This document shows positions 35,316 through 42,908 of a stretch of DNA of 64,000 nt, in pieces. Under the pieces are notes generated by a model. That model saw nothing but the letters and a program-made list of their open reading frames with translations. It searched no databases and had not been told where the DNA came from. The DNA lies in the NCBI RefSeq assembly GCF_000427825.1, contig NZ_ATYT01000007.1:186001-250000 (forward strand), read 5' to 3'. A program made the translations under genes and the position numbers. The DNA comes from Thermocrispum municipale DSM 44069. GTDB lineage: Bacteria; Actinomycetota; Actinomycetes; Mycobacteriales; Pseudonocardiaceae. Every line of letters starts with the position of its first letter. Position 1 is the stretch's first letter.

Positions 35316-36115
35316 GCCGTGAAACCTCCGTCCGCGTGCAGCACGGTCCCGGTGAGCGCCGAGGAATCCGGCGAGCAGAGCCAGCTCACCGCCGCGGCCA
35401 CTTCGTCGGGGTCAAGGAGGCCGGTGAGCTGATGGGTGGCGAATTCGTCGGCCGAGGGCAGGTCGTAGAGCTGGGCGGATGCCTCGAGCATGGCCGTACG
35501 GGTGGAGCCCGGTGACACGGCCGTGACGCAGATGCCGGTGCCTGCCAGATCGTGGGCGAGTCCTTTGACCAGGCCGACGACGGCGTGCTTCGCGGCGTTG
35601 TACCCGGCTAGATGGAGCAGGCCGCGGTGCGCCGCGCTGGAGGCTACCGCCACGAATCGGCCGCTCCGTGGTTCTTCCTGGCGCAGCAGGGCGGGGATGG
35701 CGGCCCTGGCCAGGTTCGCCACCCCGGTCACGCAGACACCGAAGAGGGCTTCCCACTCGGTCGCGGGCGCCTCCCACAGCGGCTTACCGCCCGCGATGAC
35801 ACCGGCGGCGGCCACGGCCGCATCGAGACCGCCGAAGCGTTGTTCCGCGAGGGCGACGGCTTCTCGTAGCGCATCGACGTCTTGCACGTCAGCGACGAAA
35901 TCGAGCACCGCATCCGGGTGTCCGGCCGCGAGCGATTCGAGGTCCGCTCGCGTCGCCAGCGGATACGGCACCCGAGGGTCGTCCGCGCAGCGGTCGACCG
36001 CGACCACCCGCCATCCGTTGCCAACCAGGCGTCGGACCGTTGCGGCTCCGATGCCCCGCGCAGCACCCGTCACGACGGCGACCCGTCGCTGTGCGCTCGC
36101 TGGCTCGTCGGTCAC
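35312..36115 (-). CDS. mycofactocin-locus SDR family oxidoreductase
   Basis: A 267-residue SDR with TGAARGIGAATVRRL, an insert-like YPLATRADLESLA, and the Ser/Tyr/Lys set in VASSAAHRG and GYNAAK. It resembles the SDR subfamily that sits next to mft genes in actinobacteria and is taken to use mycofactocin. The start is GTG 36115, preceded by AAGGGGCAG. It is the first gene of a two-gene operon with mftE and shares its promoter region with mftR. The exact substrate is unknown; a general regeneration or alcohol-oxidising role is possible. Confidence 0.88.
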   Translation of the reverse strand: MTDEPASAQRRVAVVTGAARGIGAATVRRLVGNGWRVVAVDRCADDPRVPYPLATRADLESLAAGHPDAVLDFVADVQDVDALREAVALAEQRFGGLDAAVAAAGVIAGGKPLWEAPATEWEALFGVCVTGVANLARAAIPALLRQEEPRSGRFVAVASSAAHRGLLHLAGYNAAKHAVVGLVKGLAHDLAGTGICVTAVSPGSTRTAMLEASAQLYDLPSADEFATHQLTGLLDPDEVAAAVSWLCSPDSSALTGTVLHADGGFTA

Positions 36116-36152
36116 GTCGCTGCCCCTTGACCCCTCGGGAATACGATGATCG

Positions 36153-36167
36153 TGACACCGAATGCCA
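36153..36167. promoter_or_regulatory. candidate MftR operator at the mftR/SDR-mftE divergent promoter
   Basis: TGACACCGAATGCCA repeats 13 of 15 bases of the element before mftA. It lies between the divergent starts of mftR and the SDR gene. An adjacent short palindrome ACGATGATCGT (36143-36153) touches it. Confidence 0.65.
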
Positions 36168-36179
36168 CGGGAAAGAAGC

Positions 36180-36788
36180 ATGGGTCGACAACCGTCCGGA
36201 AACGGCGCGCGGCGTGGCCGTCGCCCAGCCACCAGTCGCGCTGAGCTGGAGCGGGTCGCGTTCGACCTGTTCTCGACGCGGGGCTTCGACGCGACAACCA
36301 TCGACGACATCGCCGCCGCCGCGAACATCGGCCGCCGGACGTTCTTCCGCTACTTCGACTCGAAGAACGACGTCGTGTGGGGCAATTTCACCGAGCAGTT
36401 GGAGTCGATGCGCAGCCGCTTCGCCGAGTGCCCGCCCGAGCAGCCGCTGATGGAAGCCATCCGCGACGTCGTGGTGGACTTCAACCGCTTCGACCCCGCG
36501 GTCGTGCCGTGGCACCGCAGGCGCATGGAGCTGATCCTGCGCGTCCCCGCCCTGCAGGCGCATTCGACGCTGCGTTATGCGGATTGGCGGACGGTCGTGG
36601 CGGAGTTCGTCGCCCGGCGGCTCGGGGTGGACTCCGACGCCCTGGAACCCCGGGCGATCTCGCACGCCACGCTCGGCGTCTGCATCGCCGCCTACGAGCA
36701 CTGGCTCATCCATCCGGAAGCCGAATTGGGTGACGTCCTGCACCGGATGCTCACCGAGCTGGCCTCCGGCTTCGGCGCGCGGGTGTGA
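36180..36788 (+). CDS. mftR: mycofactocin system TetR-family regulator MftR
   Basis: A 202-residue TetR protein. The N-terminal GRRPATSRAELERVAFDLF and the DNA-binding region TTIDDIAAAANIGRRTFFRYF followed by SKNDVVWG are diagnostic for MftR. It is known as the repressor of mft genes, with long-chain acyl-CoA reported as ligand in mycobacteria. The ATG at 36180 follows GGGAAAGAA. The in-frame ATG at 36162 lies inside the proposed operator and is rejected. Its own promoter and that of mftA carry the same 15-base element. Confidence 0.94.
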   Translation: MGRQPSGNGARRGRRPATSRAELERVAFDLFSTRGFDATTIDDIAAAANIGRRTFFRYFDSKNDVVWGNFTEQLESMRSRFAECPPEQPLMEAIRDVVVDFNRFDPAVVPWHRRRMELILRVPALQAHSTLRYADWRTVVAEFVARRLGVDSDALEPRAISHATLGVCIAAYEHWLIHPEAELGDVLHRMLTELASGFGARV

Positions 36789-36936
36789 CGCTCTACCTGC
36801 TTGCCTCGCCAGTGGCGCCCGATCAGCAATCGACAGCGCACCCGGGCACGGCCGGCGTCTTCCGACGGCTGTTGCCATGTGCGGCTTCACCCGTCGGACG
36901 GCAGCGTCACGGGCACCCGTCTGCAAAGATCCACTG

Positions 36937-37473
36937 GTGCGTAATCCGACCGTCCGTGCTCACCCGCCAGGCGTGGTCGTCGCCGCCGCGTTGCTGGTCG
37001 CGTGCAGCGTCGTCGGCGGCATGTGGGGTGCCGCCGCATACGACGCGATCCGGGTCAGCATCGTGGACATGTCGCTGGCCTATGAGCTCGGACATCTCGG
37101 TGAGCTGACCGACGCCTCCGGCGACCCCATGCCACGCGGCCTGGATCGCGACACCCTCCTCGTCATGGCCATCGCCGGGTTCATCACTTGGATGATCGCT
37201 TACGCGGCCACCGTCGCGTCCCGGCGGCGCATCGGGGACCCGAACGCGATCTCGTTCACGCTCGGCATCGCGTTCCCTGCGGCCGCCGTGGGATTCTTCT
37301 GGCTCGCCGGCGACTGGCCGCAGGCCGGACAGGGCGATTGGAACGCAGCGGAGCGGCTCATTCAGCATGGGGACGTCTGGGTCCCGTTGCTCATGCTCGC
37401 CGCCGGTTTCCTGCTGCTCCGCTGGTGGTCACGCTCCGAACCGGCGCCCGACAAGGTCGACGACGACGCGTAG
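36937..37473 (+). CDS. membrane protein of unknown function (4 TM)
   Basis: About 178 residues from GTG 36937; an in-frame ATG at 36877 would add 20. Four hydrophobic segments are visible, roughly VVVAAALLVACSVVGG, LLVMAIAGFITWMIAY, FTLGIAFPAAAVGFFWL and WVPLLMLAAGFLLLRW, with a soluble loop after the first. No family is recognised. It lies 148 bases after mftR and ahead of a decayed ATPase gene, so it may be a neutral neighbour rather than part of the mft system. It is not a GMC oxidoreductase, so it cannot be mftG. Confidence 0.6.
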   Translation: MRNPTVRAHPPGVVVAAALLVACSVVGGMWGAAAYDAIRVSIVDMSLAYELGHLGELTDASGDPMPRGLDRDTLLVMAIAGFITWMIAYAATVASRRRIGDPNAISFTLGIAFPAAAVGFFWLAGDWPQAGQGDWNAAERLIQHGDVWVPLLMLAAGFLLLRWWSRSEPAPDKVDDDA

Positions 37474-37599
37474 TCGCAGACGTCCTGACGTCGAACCGGC
37501 GCCCGCCCCTTCACGCGACCCAGCGACAGCCGACCGACATCACGGTCGGCATCCCCGTTGCCTGCGCAGATCCGTGGCGGCGACGACCGACGCGAGCGC

Positions 37600-38263
37600 G
37601 AGAATCCGACGTCGCCGCGGTGGCCAGGCTCTACGGTCGTCTCCTCAAGGCACTGGGCGTCCTGCCGAACGGAAAACTCGAGGTAGTCGCCCGACGCGAT
37701 CTAGTAGGCCCATACATCGGGCGCACCGCGACCGTCTTCGAGGGGGCTCACGGCGGCGTGCTGTTCATCGAGGAGGCCTACCCCCTGACTCGAACCGGAG
37801 GCACGAACGCCGACTTCGGGCAAAAAGCGATCGACACGCTGGTCGAGCCCATGGAGGACCACCGCGCCGAAGTGGCGGTCATCGTGCCCGGTTACACCGC
37901 TGAGATGCGGCAGTTCCTGGACAACAATCTTGGCCTGACCTCTCGTTTCGCCCGCACGCTGGAATTCGAGAACTACACCCCCGAGCACTTGTCGCCATCA
38001 GCAAGCGCATCGCCGACGCGGCGAATTACCGGCTGGACGAGGGTGCCAAAGGCGGGCTACTCGATAGGTTCAGCCGTATCGACCGGGATCAGAACTTCGG
38101 CCACACACGGGAAGCCCGGAAACCGCTGGAACGGGTACGGAAGTGTCAGGCGTCGCGGCTGCGCACACTGAATCGCCGGCCGACCAGGGATGATTTGTGC
38201 ACGCTGACGATCGATGATCTGAACACGGCACTGGAAAGCGACGAGCTCGTCGGCCACGAATAA
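37600..38263 (+). pseudogene. remnant of a CbxX/CfqX-type AAA+ ATPase
   Basis: The reading VARLYGRLLKALGVLPNGKL...RRDLVGPYIGRTA...GGVLFIEEAYPLTR...AIDTLVEPMEDHR...VIVPGYTAEM is clearly the core of a CbxX/CfqX (SpoVK-like) AAA+ ATPase with Walker B-like FIEEAY. The Walker A loop that should precede VARLYG is missing. Around 37989-37992 one base appears lost: similarity continues in another frame (AISKRIADAANYRLDEGAKG through to a TAA at 38261). The Asp of FIDEAY is also Glu. A 5'-truncated, frameshifted gene is the best reading; no intact copy is in the window. Confidence 0.75.
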
Positions 38264-38518
38264 GCCCGGCGAAACCGTGCGCAATATCGCTACGCCCGAC
38301 CGACCAGCCGGCCCAGCTATTGACCGCACGGACGGTTTATTCTCGATTTCTAATACACTTTAATTTTCGCCGCAATGCTTTGCGGGTCCGGCACGACGGG
38401 AACACCGGCAAATCGAAACCAGCCGCGATCGACGGCACCGCGGCCACCGAGGGGTGCCTGTTCGGGCAACATCCCACGGTGCGCCACGGACGGTAACCTC
38501 ACCAGCTAAGATCGATTC

Positions 38519-39223
38519 GTGCCTAGAAAAACCCCGAGCCGTGAGCACGCCGAGACCTCCGGCACCAAGTCCGCGCGTACCCGCCAGCGGATCCTGGATG
38601 CCGCGGCGCACGTGCTCAGCCGCAAGGGGTTCGCGGGCACGCGCCTGACCGACGTCGCCGAGGTCGCCGAGCTGCAGGCTCCTGCGATCTACTACTACTT
38701 CCCCTCCAGGGAAGACCTCATCGAAGAGGTCATGTGGTCGGGCATCGCACACATGATCGACCATGTGCAGCAGCAGCTGGACGCACTGCCCGACGACACC
38801 CCGGCGCTGGACCGCATCGAGGTCGCCGTCGAGGCGCATCTGCGCTATCAGCTGGAGATTTCCGACTACACCACGGCGTCGATCCGCAACTCCGGCCAGG
38901 TACCGGAGAACATCAGAGCCCGGTTCAGCACCGAGGCGAACCGGTACGGCGACATCTGGCGCAAGCTCTTCCAAGAGGCCAAGCGCGAAGGCTCCATCCG
39001 TCCGGAACTCGACCTGCGCGCCGCCCGCATGCTCGTGCTCGGCGCGCTGAACTGGGCCGCCGAGTGGTGGAACCCCCGCCGCGGCACGCTCGACCAGGTC
39101 ATTCGCACCGCGAAGTCACTCATCCGGGCCGGCCTGAGCTCCGCGGACGAGGCGGACACCCCGGAGCCCCCGACGCAGCGATCCCGCGGCCGAGCCAAGA
39201 AGTCCGCGAAGGCCGCGAGCTGA
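38519..39223 (+). CDS. TetR-family transcriptional regulator (paralogue of 60161-60784)
   Basis: A 234-residue regulator. RLTDVAEVAELQAPAIYYYFPSREDLIEEVM is the DNA-binding part, and the C-terminal tail is Arg/Lys-rich. It matches the regulator at 60161-60784 over almost its whole length (shared runs such as LDLRAARMLV and IEVAVxAHL). The start is GTG 38519 with no Shine-Dalgarno sequence. The gene-free 38264-38518 upstream carries TTCTAAT...TTAATTTT (38349-38369), an AT-rich dyad like those at the region C promoters. It probably controls region C together with its paralogue. Confidence 0.88.
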   Translation: MPRKTPSREHAETSGTKSARTRQRILDAAAHVLSRKGFAGTRLTDVAEVAELQAPAIYYYFPSREDLIEEVMWSGIAHMIDHVQQQLDALPDDTPALDRIEVAVEAHLRYQLEISDYTTASIRNSGQVPENIRARFSTEANRYGDIWRKLFQEAKREGSIRPELDLRAARMLVLGALNWAAEWWNPRRGTLDQVIRTAKSLIRAGLSSADEADTPEPPTQRSRGRAKKSAKAAS

Positions 39224-39231
39224 CCAGCGAC

Positions 39232-39248
39232 CGGGCGTGACACGCCCG
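39232..39248 (+). terminator. hairpin terminator after the TetR gene
   Basis: CGGGCG-TGACA-CGCCCG directly after the stop codon (39221-39223); the perfect pairing can extend into the loop. No T-tract. Confidence 0.6.
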
Positions 39249-39555
39249 ACCGCGCCCTGAGCTCCAGCATCCTGGATCGCTCCATCACGCCGAGTCCACG
39301 GCTTTCGTACGCGAACCGAGCCTCCGACGGCACCTCGGCCGCGCCACCACACGCTGATCACTCGATCGTGTGAGGATCTGGAATTTAATTTAGTCTATAT
39401 TATAGGCTCCGCCGACAACGCAGGGATGCAGCAGGCCCTCGACGAGGTGCCGCGCCGGCGGGCGAGCGAAGCGACGGCGACGACCACAGCGCACCCGAGG
39501 GGCGGGCACGCCTGCGCTCTTTGCCAGTGAAAGTCCATCCGACCCGAGGAAGCCA
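39249..39555. other. non-coding stretch with AT-rich promoter of the secreted hydrolase
   Basis: No credible gene. GGAATTTAATTTAGTC then TATATTATAGG (39380-39408) form a sharply AT-rich patch that may hold the hydrolase promoter and an operator like those at 46632 and 59267. GAGGAAG at 39546-39552 is the ribosome-binding site of the next gene. Confidence 0.45.
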
Positions 39556-40860
39556 ATGAGGAAAATACCCCGACGACGTGGTGGCATTCTTCTCGGCGTG
39601 GCCGCGCTGTTAGGCGTGTTCTTCGCCATTCCGGCCGATGCGTCGGCGGAGCCCACGAAATGCCGCGCGGTGGAAGTTCCGTTCACCGTTGCCGGTCAAA
39701 CCGGCCCCATTGCCGGGACGCTGTGCACCCCACCCGGCGCGAACACGATTCAGATTCTTGTGCACGGCTGGACGTACGACCAGCACTATTTCGACTGGCC
39801 GGTCAAGCCGGAAACGTATTCGTACGCGCGTAAGGCCAACGAGGCCGGTTACGCCACGTTGGCGATCGACCGCCTCGGTGCGGGTGCGTCGATGCGGCCG
39901 CCGAGCTTGTTCACCACGTTCAACAACAACGCCGAGGCGCTGCACGAGGTGGTCACCGCCGTGCGGGACGGCTCGCTGGGCAAGAAGTACGACAAGGTCG
40001 TCACGGTGGGCCACAGCCTCGGCTCGCTGACCGTGGCCCAGGAAGCCGGCCAGTTCAAGGACGTCGATGCCATCATCACGACCGGGTTCGTCCACACCAT
40101 CAACTACGTCAACGTGATCGCCGAGGTGTTGGGCAGGGATCACTTCGCGATGGGCGACCCGAAGTTCGCCGGAGTGGTCAAGGATCCGCTCTACATGACC
40201 AACATCCCCGGCACCCGGCACACGTTCTTCTACGAGCCGAACACCGACCCGGCGGTGATCGAGGCGGACGAACGCCTGAAGGGCACGGCGAGCCTGGTGG
40301 ACTTCGCCACCGGCGCGGGCTTCAACCTGGTCAACGTCGACCGTGACCTGAACATCCCGGTCATGGTGGTCACCGGAGACAAGGACCGGCTGTTCTGCGG
40401 GCTCGCGTCCGTCGACTGCAGCTCGGCGAAGAACCTGATCGAGCACGAGCGCGAGTGGTACGGCCCGGACGCCACCATCGAGGCGTACGTGCCCCGCAAC
40501 ACCGGGCACAACACCGCGCTGGAGAAGACGGCTCCGCAGTCGGCCGCACGCATGATCGACTTCGTCGAACGGCACGTCGGCCATGGCACCGGTGTCACCG
40601 GCGCGGCACCTGGCAAGCGGCCGGAGATTCCGAGCCCGCCGCCGACCAAGCCGTCGCCGGTCGCGGCGGTGGCGGCGACTGCGTTCGAGAAGGCGGTCCT
40701 GCCGGTGGCGAACGCCTACGTGGAAGCGGTGAAGAACGTGCCTGGCCTGGGTGACACGTCGAACCCGGTCCCCGGCGCGGACAAGCTGTTGGCCACGGTG
40801 GCGAACAACGCCCACAAGATTCTCGGCACCCTACCCGCCGAGTTGATTGGCGCACCGTAA
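39556..40860 (+). CDS. secreted alpha/beta hydrolase (esterase/lipase-like)
   Basis: A 434-residue protein with a signal peptide (MRKIPRRRGG, a hydrophobic core, cleavage expected after ADASA near residue 31). The fold shows an oxyanion HGWTYDQ at 70-76, nucleophile Ser154 in VGHSLGSL, a DKD acid late in the domain and His in NTGHNTAL. A Pro-rich linker follows, then a ~70-residue C-terminal helical tail. It probably hydrolyses an ester outside the cell, possibly releasing the acid used by region C. It is monocistronic, with a strong terminator after it. Confidence 0.85.
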   Translation: MRKIPRRRGGILLGVAALLGVFFAIPADASAEPTKCRAVEVPFTVAGQTGPIAGTLCTPPGANTIQILVHGWTYDQHYFDWPVKPETYSYARKANEAGYATLAIDRLGAGASMRPPSLFTTFNNNAEALHEVVTAVRDGSLGKKYDKVVTVGHSLGSLTVAQEAGQFKDVDAIITTGFVHTINYVNVIAEVLGRDHFAMGDPKFAGVVKDPLYMTNIPGTRHTFFYEPNTDPAVIEADERLKGTASLVDFATGAGFNLVNVDRDLNIPVMVVTGDKDRLFCGLASVDCSSAKNLIEHEREWYGPDATIEAYVPRNTGHNTALEKTAPQSAARMIDFVERHVGHGTGVTGAAPGKRPEIPSPPPTKPSPVAAVAATAFEKAVLPVANAYVEAVKNVPGLGDTSNPVPGADKLLATVANNAHKILGTLPAELIGAP

Positions 40861-40878
40861 CCGCGCTCCCTGGAAAAA

Positions 40879-40918
40879 GCTTCGGCGCCGGTGGCTCCTC
40901 TGCCGCCGGCGCCGAAGC
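40879..40918 (+). terminator. terminator after the secreted hydrolase gene
   Basis: Perfect 13-bp arms, GCTTCGGCGCCGG (40879-40891) with CCGGCGCCGAAGC (40906-40918), and a 14-base loop, 18 bases past the stop codon. Confidence 0.8.
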
Positions 40919-41049
40919 CTTGTGTGGGGTCGAGCAGGGTTCGCGACGCGAACCGAGGTGATGGCGAGTGGGCTCGCGGCGGACGCTGCGGAATGTGTGG
41001 CCCACTGACGCCGCGGCTGATGACGGACTAATGCCCGCGTGCTCAGGTC

Positions 41050-41320
41050 AGCCGGCGCGACTGGTAGCGGGCTGGTGCCCGCCTGCTCGGTCATCCGACA
41101 CGGCTGGTAGCAGGCTGTCGGCGCGTGCGGACGTCAAGCGGCGCGGCTGGTAGCGGCCAAGGCGCTGCGCGCGGACACCAGCCATCCCGGCCGACCAGCG
41201 ACCGGCGCCGCATGCTCCGATCGAACGGCGCGGCTGGTAGCGGACCGGCGTCGCGTGGGACATCAGCCGGCGACCGACAGCGGACCGGCGGCGCTTGCGC
41301 AGATCTGGCGGCGCCACGCG
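41050..41320. repeat. degenerate tandem repeat, unit about 43 bp
   Basis: The 517-base gap 40861-41377 holds the terminator and then this array. GGCGCGRCTGGTAGCGG recurs with CTGGTAGC at 41061, 41104, 41147 and 41234 (steps 43, 43 and 87). More decayed units lie near 41190 and 41277. A minus-strand frame through it would read repeated YQPRR, an artefact of the repeat. No gene is supported. Confidence 0.65.
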
Positions 41321-41377
41321 GAGCCGCGTCGTGCGGACGGTCGACGAGGCAGCTGGTCGTCGTCCCCGCTGTCCCGG

Positions 41378-42598
41378 TCAGGCGGATGCCGCGACGGCTC
41401 GCCGCTGCTCGGCGAAGGCCACAGCGTCCGCCCAGCTTGCACCCTTCATGATCAGCCCGCGGAACTTCATGATGACGTTCTGCCCGTTGATCGTCAGCGC
41501 CCCGACCAGCCGGTCGCCCTCCCGGTACAGCGCCACGACGCGACGATCACGGGCCGGATCGCCCTCGACGATGCGCACTTCCTCGGCCGCCGGAATGCCG
41601 ACGAACTGAATGCGGCTGTCGTACCAGTCCGACCAGAAGTACGGGACCGTCCGATACGGCTTCGCCTCCGCCGGGTGTACCGCGTTGCGGGCGGCCACCG
41701 CCGCCTGTTCGGCCGCGCTGGTCCAGTGCTCCAACCGCATCGCGCGATCGAACAGCGGGTTGTGCCAACGGGCGACGTCGCCTGCGGCGTAGATGCCGTC
41801 CCCGGCGCACAGGTATTCGTCACAGACCACGCCGTCGTCCAGAGCCAGCCCCGAACCGGCCAGCCACTCGGTGTTCGGCTCCGCACCGATTCCCACGACG
41901 ACCAGGTCCGCATCGATCGCCGTGCCGTCGGACAGCACGACTCGTTCGACGCGCCCCTCCCCCTCGATCCGTTCGACGCCCACACCGCAGCGCAGATCGG
42001 TGCCGTGCCGGTGGTGCAGCTTTGCGCAGACACGCCCCATCTCGTCGCCGACCGCCCGGGCCAGTGGAGTCGGCTGGGCCTCGACCACGGTCACCTCGAG
42101 TCCGCGTTTGCGCGCGCCGGACGCCACCTCCGAGCCGATGAACCCGCAGCCGACGACCACCGTTCTGGCGCCCGCGTCGAGGGCCCCGCGCACAGCCATC
42201 GCGTCATCCAGGGTGCGGAGAGTGTGGACACCGGCCAGCCCCGCCACTCCGGGCAGCCGTCGAGCCGTGGCACCCGTCGCGATCACCAGCGCGTCGTAGT
42301 CGAGACGGCTCTCGCCGAGGAGAACCTGCTTGTTCGCGGTGTCCAACCCCGTGGCGGAGGCTCCCAGCAGCAGCTCGACGCCCAGGTCGTCGCGTAGCTT
42401 CTCCTCCGTACGGAAGTACGGCGCCTTCGGCTCCACGCCGTCGAGGTAGGCCTTCGACAGCGGCGGCCGGTCGTACGGCAGATGGTGCTCGGCCCCGACC
42501 ATCGTGATCGTGCCGGAGAAACCAGCCTTTCGAGCGGCTTCCGCGGCACGCAGCCCGGCCAGCGATGCGCCGATCACGACGAGGTTCTGCGGTGACAT
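41378..42598 (-). CDS. NAD(P)H-dependent ferredoxin reductase (FAD)
   Basis: A 406-residue reductase of the same family as that at 14879-16051. LVVIGASLAGLRAAEAARK, YDRPPLSKAYLDG, the NAD(P) site TVVVGCGFIGSEVA and YAAGDVARW are evident. It reduces the ferredoxin whose stop is one base before its ATG (TGACATG). Electrons may go to the Rieske dioxygenase of region C, or to the flavoprotein or a P450 elsewhere. It is the last gene of the five-gene operon that begins at 46607. Confidence 0.92.
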   Translation of the reverse strand: MSPQNLVVIGASLAGLRAAEAARKAGFSGTITMVGAEHHLPYDRPPLSKAYLDGVEPKAPYFRTEEKLRDDLGVELLLGASATGLDTANKQVLLGESRLDYDALVIATGATARRLPGVAGLAGVHTLRTLDDAMAVRGALDAGARTVVVGCGFIGSEVASGARKRGLEVTVVEAQPTPLARAVGDEMGRVCAKLHHRHGTDLRCGVGVERIEGEGRVERVVLSDGTAIDADLVVVGIGAEPNTEWLAGSGLALDDGVVCDEYLCAGDGIYAAGDVARWHNPLFDRAMRLEHWTSAAEQAAVAARNAVHPAEAKPYRTVPYFWSDWYDSRIQFVGIPAAEEVRIVEGDPARDRRVVALYREGDRLVGALTINGQNVIMKFRGLIMKGASWADAVAFAEQRRAVAASA

Positions 42599-42599
42599 G

Positions 42600-42794
42600 T
42601 CAGTCCTGGTGCAGCCGGAGCGCTTCGGTCGGGCAGCCGTCCACGGCCGCTTCGATGTCGGCAAGCTGTCCCGGCGGAACTTCGTCGGTCTTGAGCACCA
42701 GGTCGCCGTCGTCGTCGATTTCGAACACGTCGGGGGCCAGCGACTCGCAGATGCCCAACCCGGTGCACTTGCTGCGGTCAACGGAGATCTTCAC
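42600..42794 (-). CDS. [3Fe-4S] ferredoxin
   Basis: A 64-residue ferredoxin with Cys at 10, 16 and 54 (CTGLGIC, then GCP). The residue between the first two Cys is Leu where the other ferredoxin in this window has His. It starts at GTG 42794 after AAAGGAG. Coupled to the reductase gene downstream, it forms a two-component electron chain. No Rieske-type [2Fe-2S] ferredoxin is present in the window, so this protein is the best local partner of the ring-hydroxylating dioxygenase. Confidence 0.92.
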   Translation of the reverse strand: MKISVDRSKCTGLGICESLAPDVFEIDDDGDLVLKTDEVPPGQLADIEAAVDGCPTEALRLHQD

Positions 42795-42908
42795 AAGCCT
42801 TCACTCCTTTCGGATTCGGACGTGGTCACGCGTGGAGATGGCGCGTGCGGCCAGCACAGGCCGAGCCCGCGGCGCCACTGGCGGGGGCCGCAGGCGTAGC
42901 GACACGAC

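Noticed and set aside
35312-36115. Classing this SDR with the two region A SDRs as the same subfamily
   Set aside because: It lacks the GQGRSHA start and has GARGIGAATV; it is better placed in the separate SDR group found at mft loci.
36162-36179. mftR start at the upstream in-frame ATG
   Set aside because: It lies within the proposed MftR operator and lacks a ribosome-binding site, whereas 36180 has GGGAAAGAA before it.
36937-37473. Membrane protein gene as the missing mycofactocin gene mftG
   Set aside because: MftG is a large FAD-binding GMC oxidoreductase; this product is small, has four membrane segments and no nucleotide-binding motif.
37600-38263. Insertion sequence or prophage edge at the decayed ATPase gene
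   Set aside because: No transposase, integrase, terminal repeats or target duplication was seen on either side.
41048-41317. Small minus-strand gene encoding YQPRR repeats
   Set aside because: The peptide simply reflects the 43-bp DNA repeat; there is no ribosome-binding site, and the frame is broken up in the decayed units.
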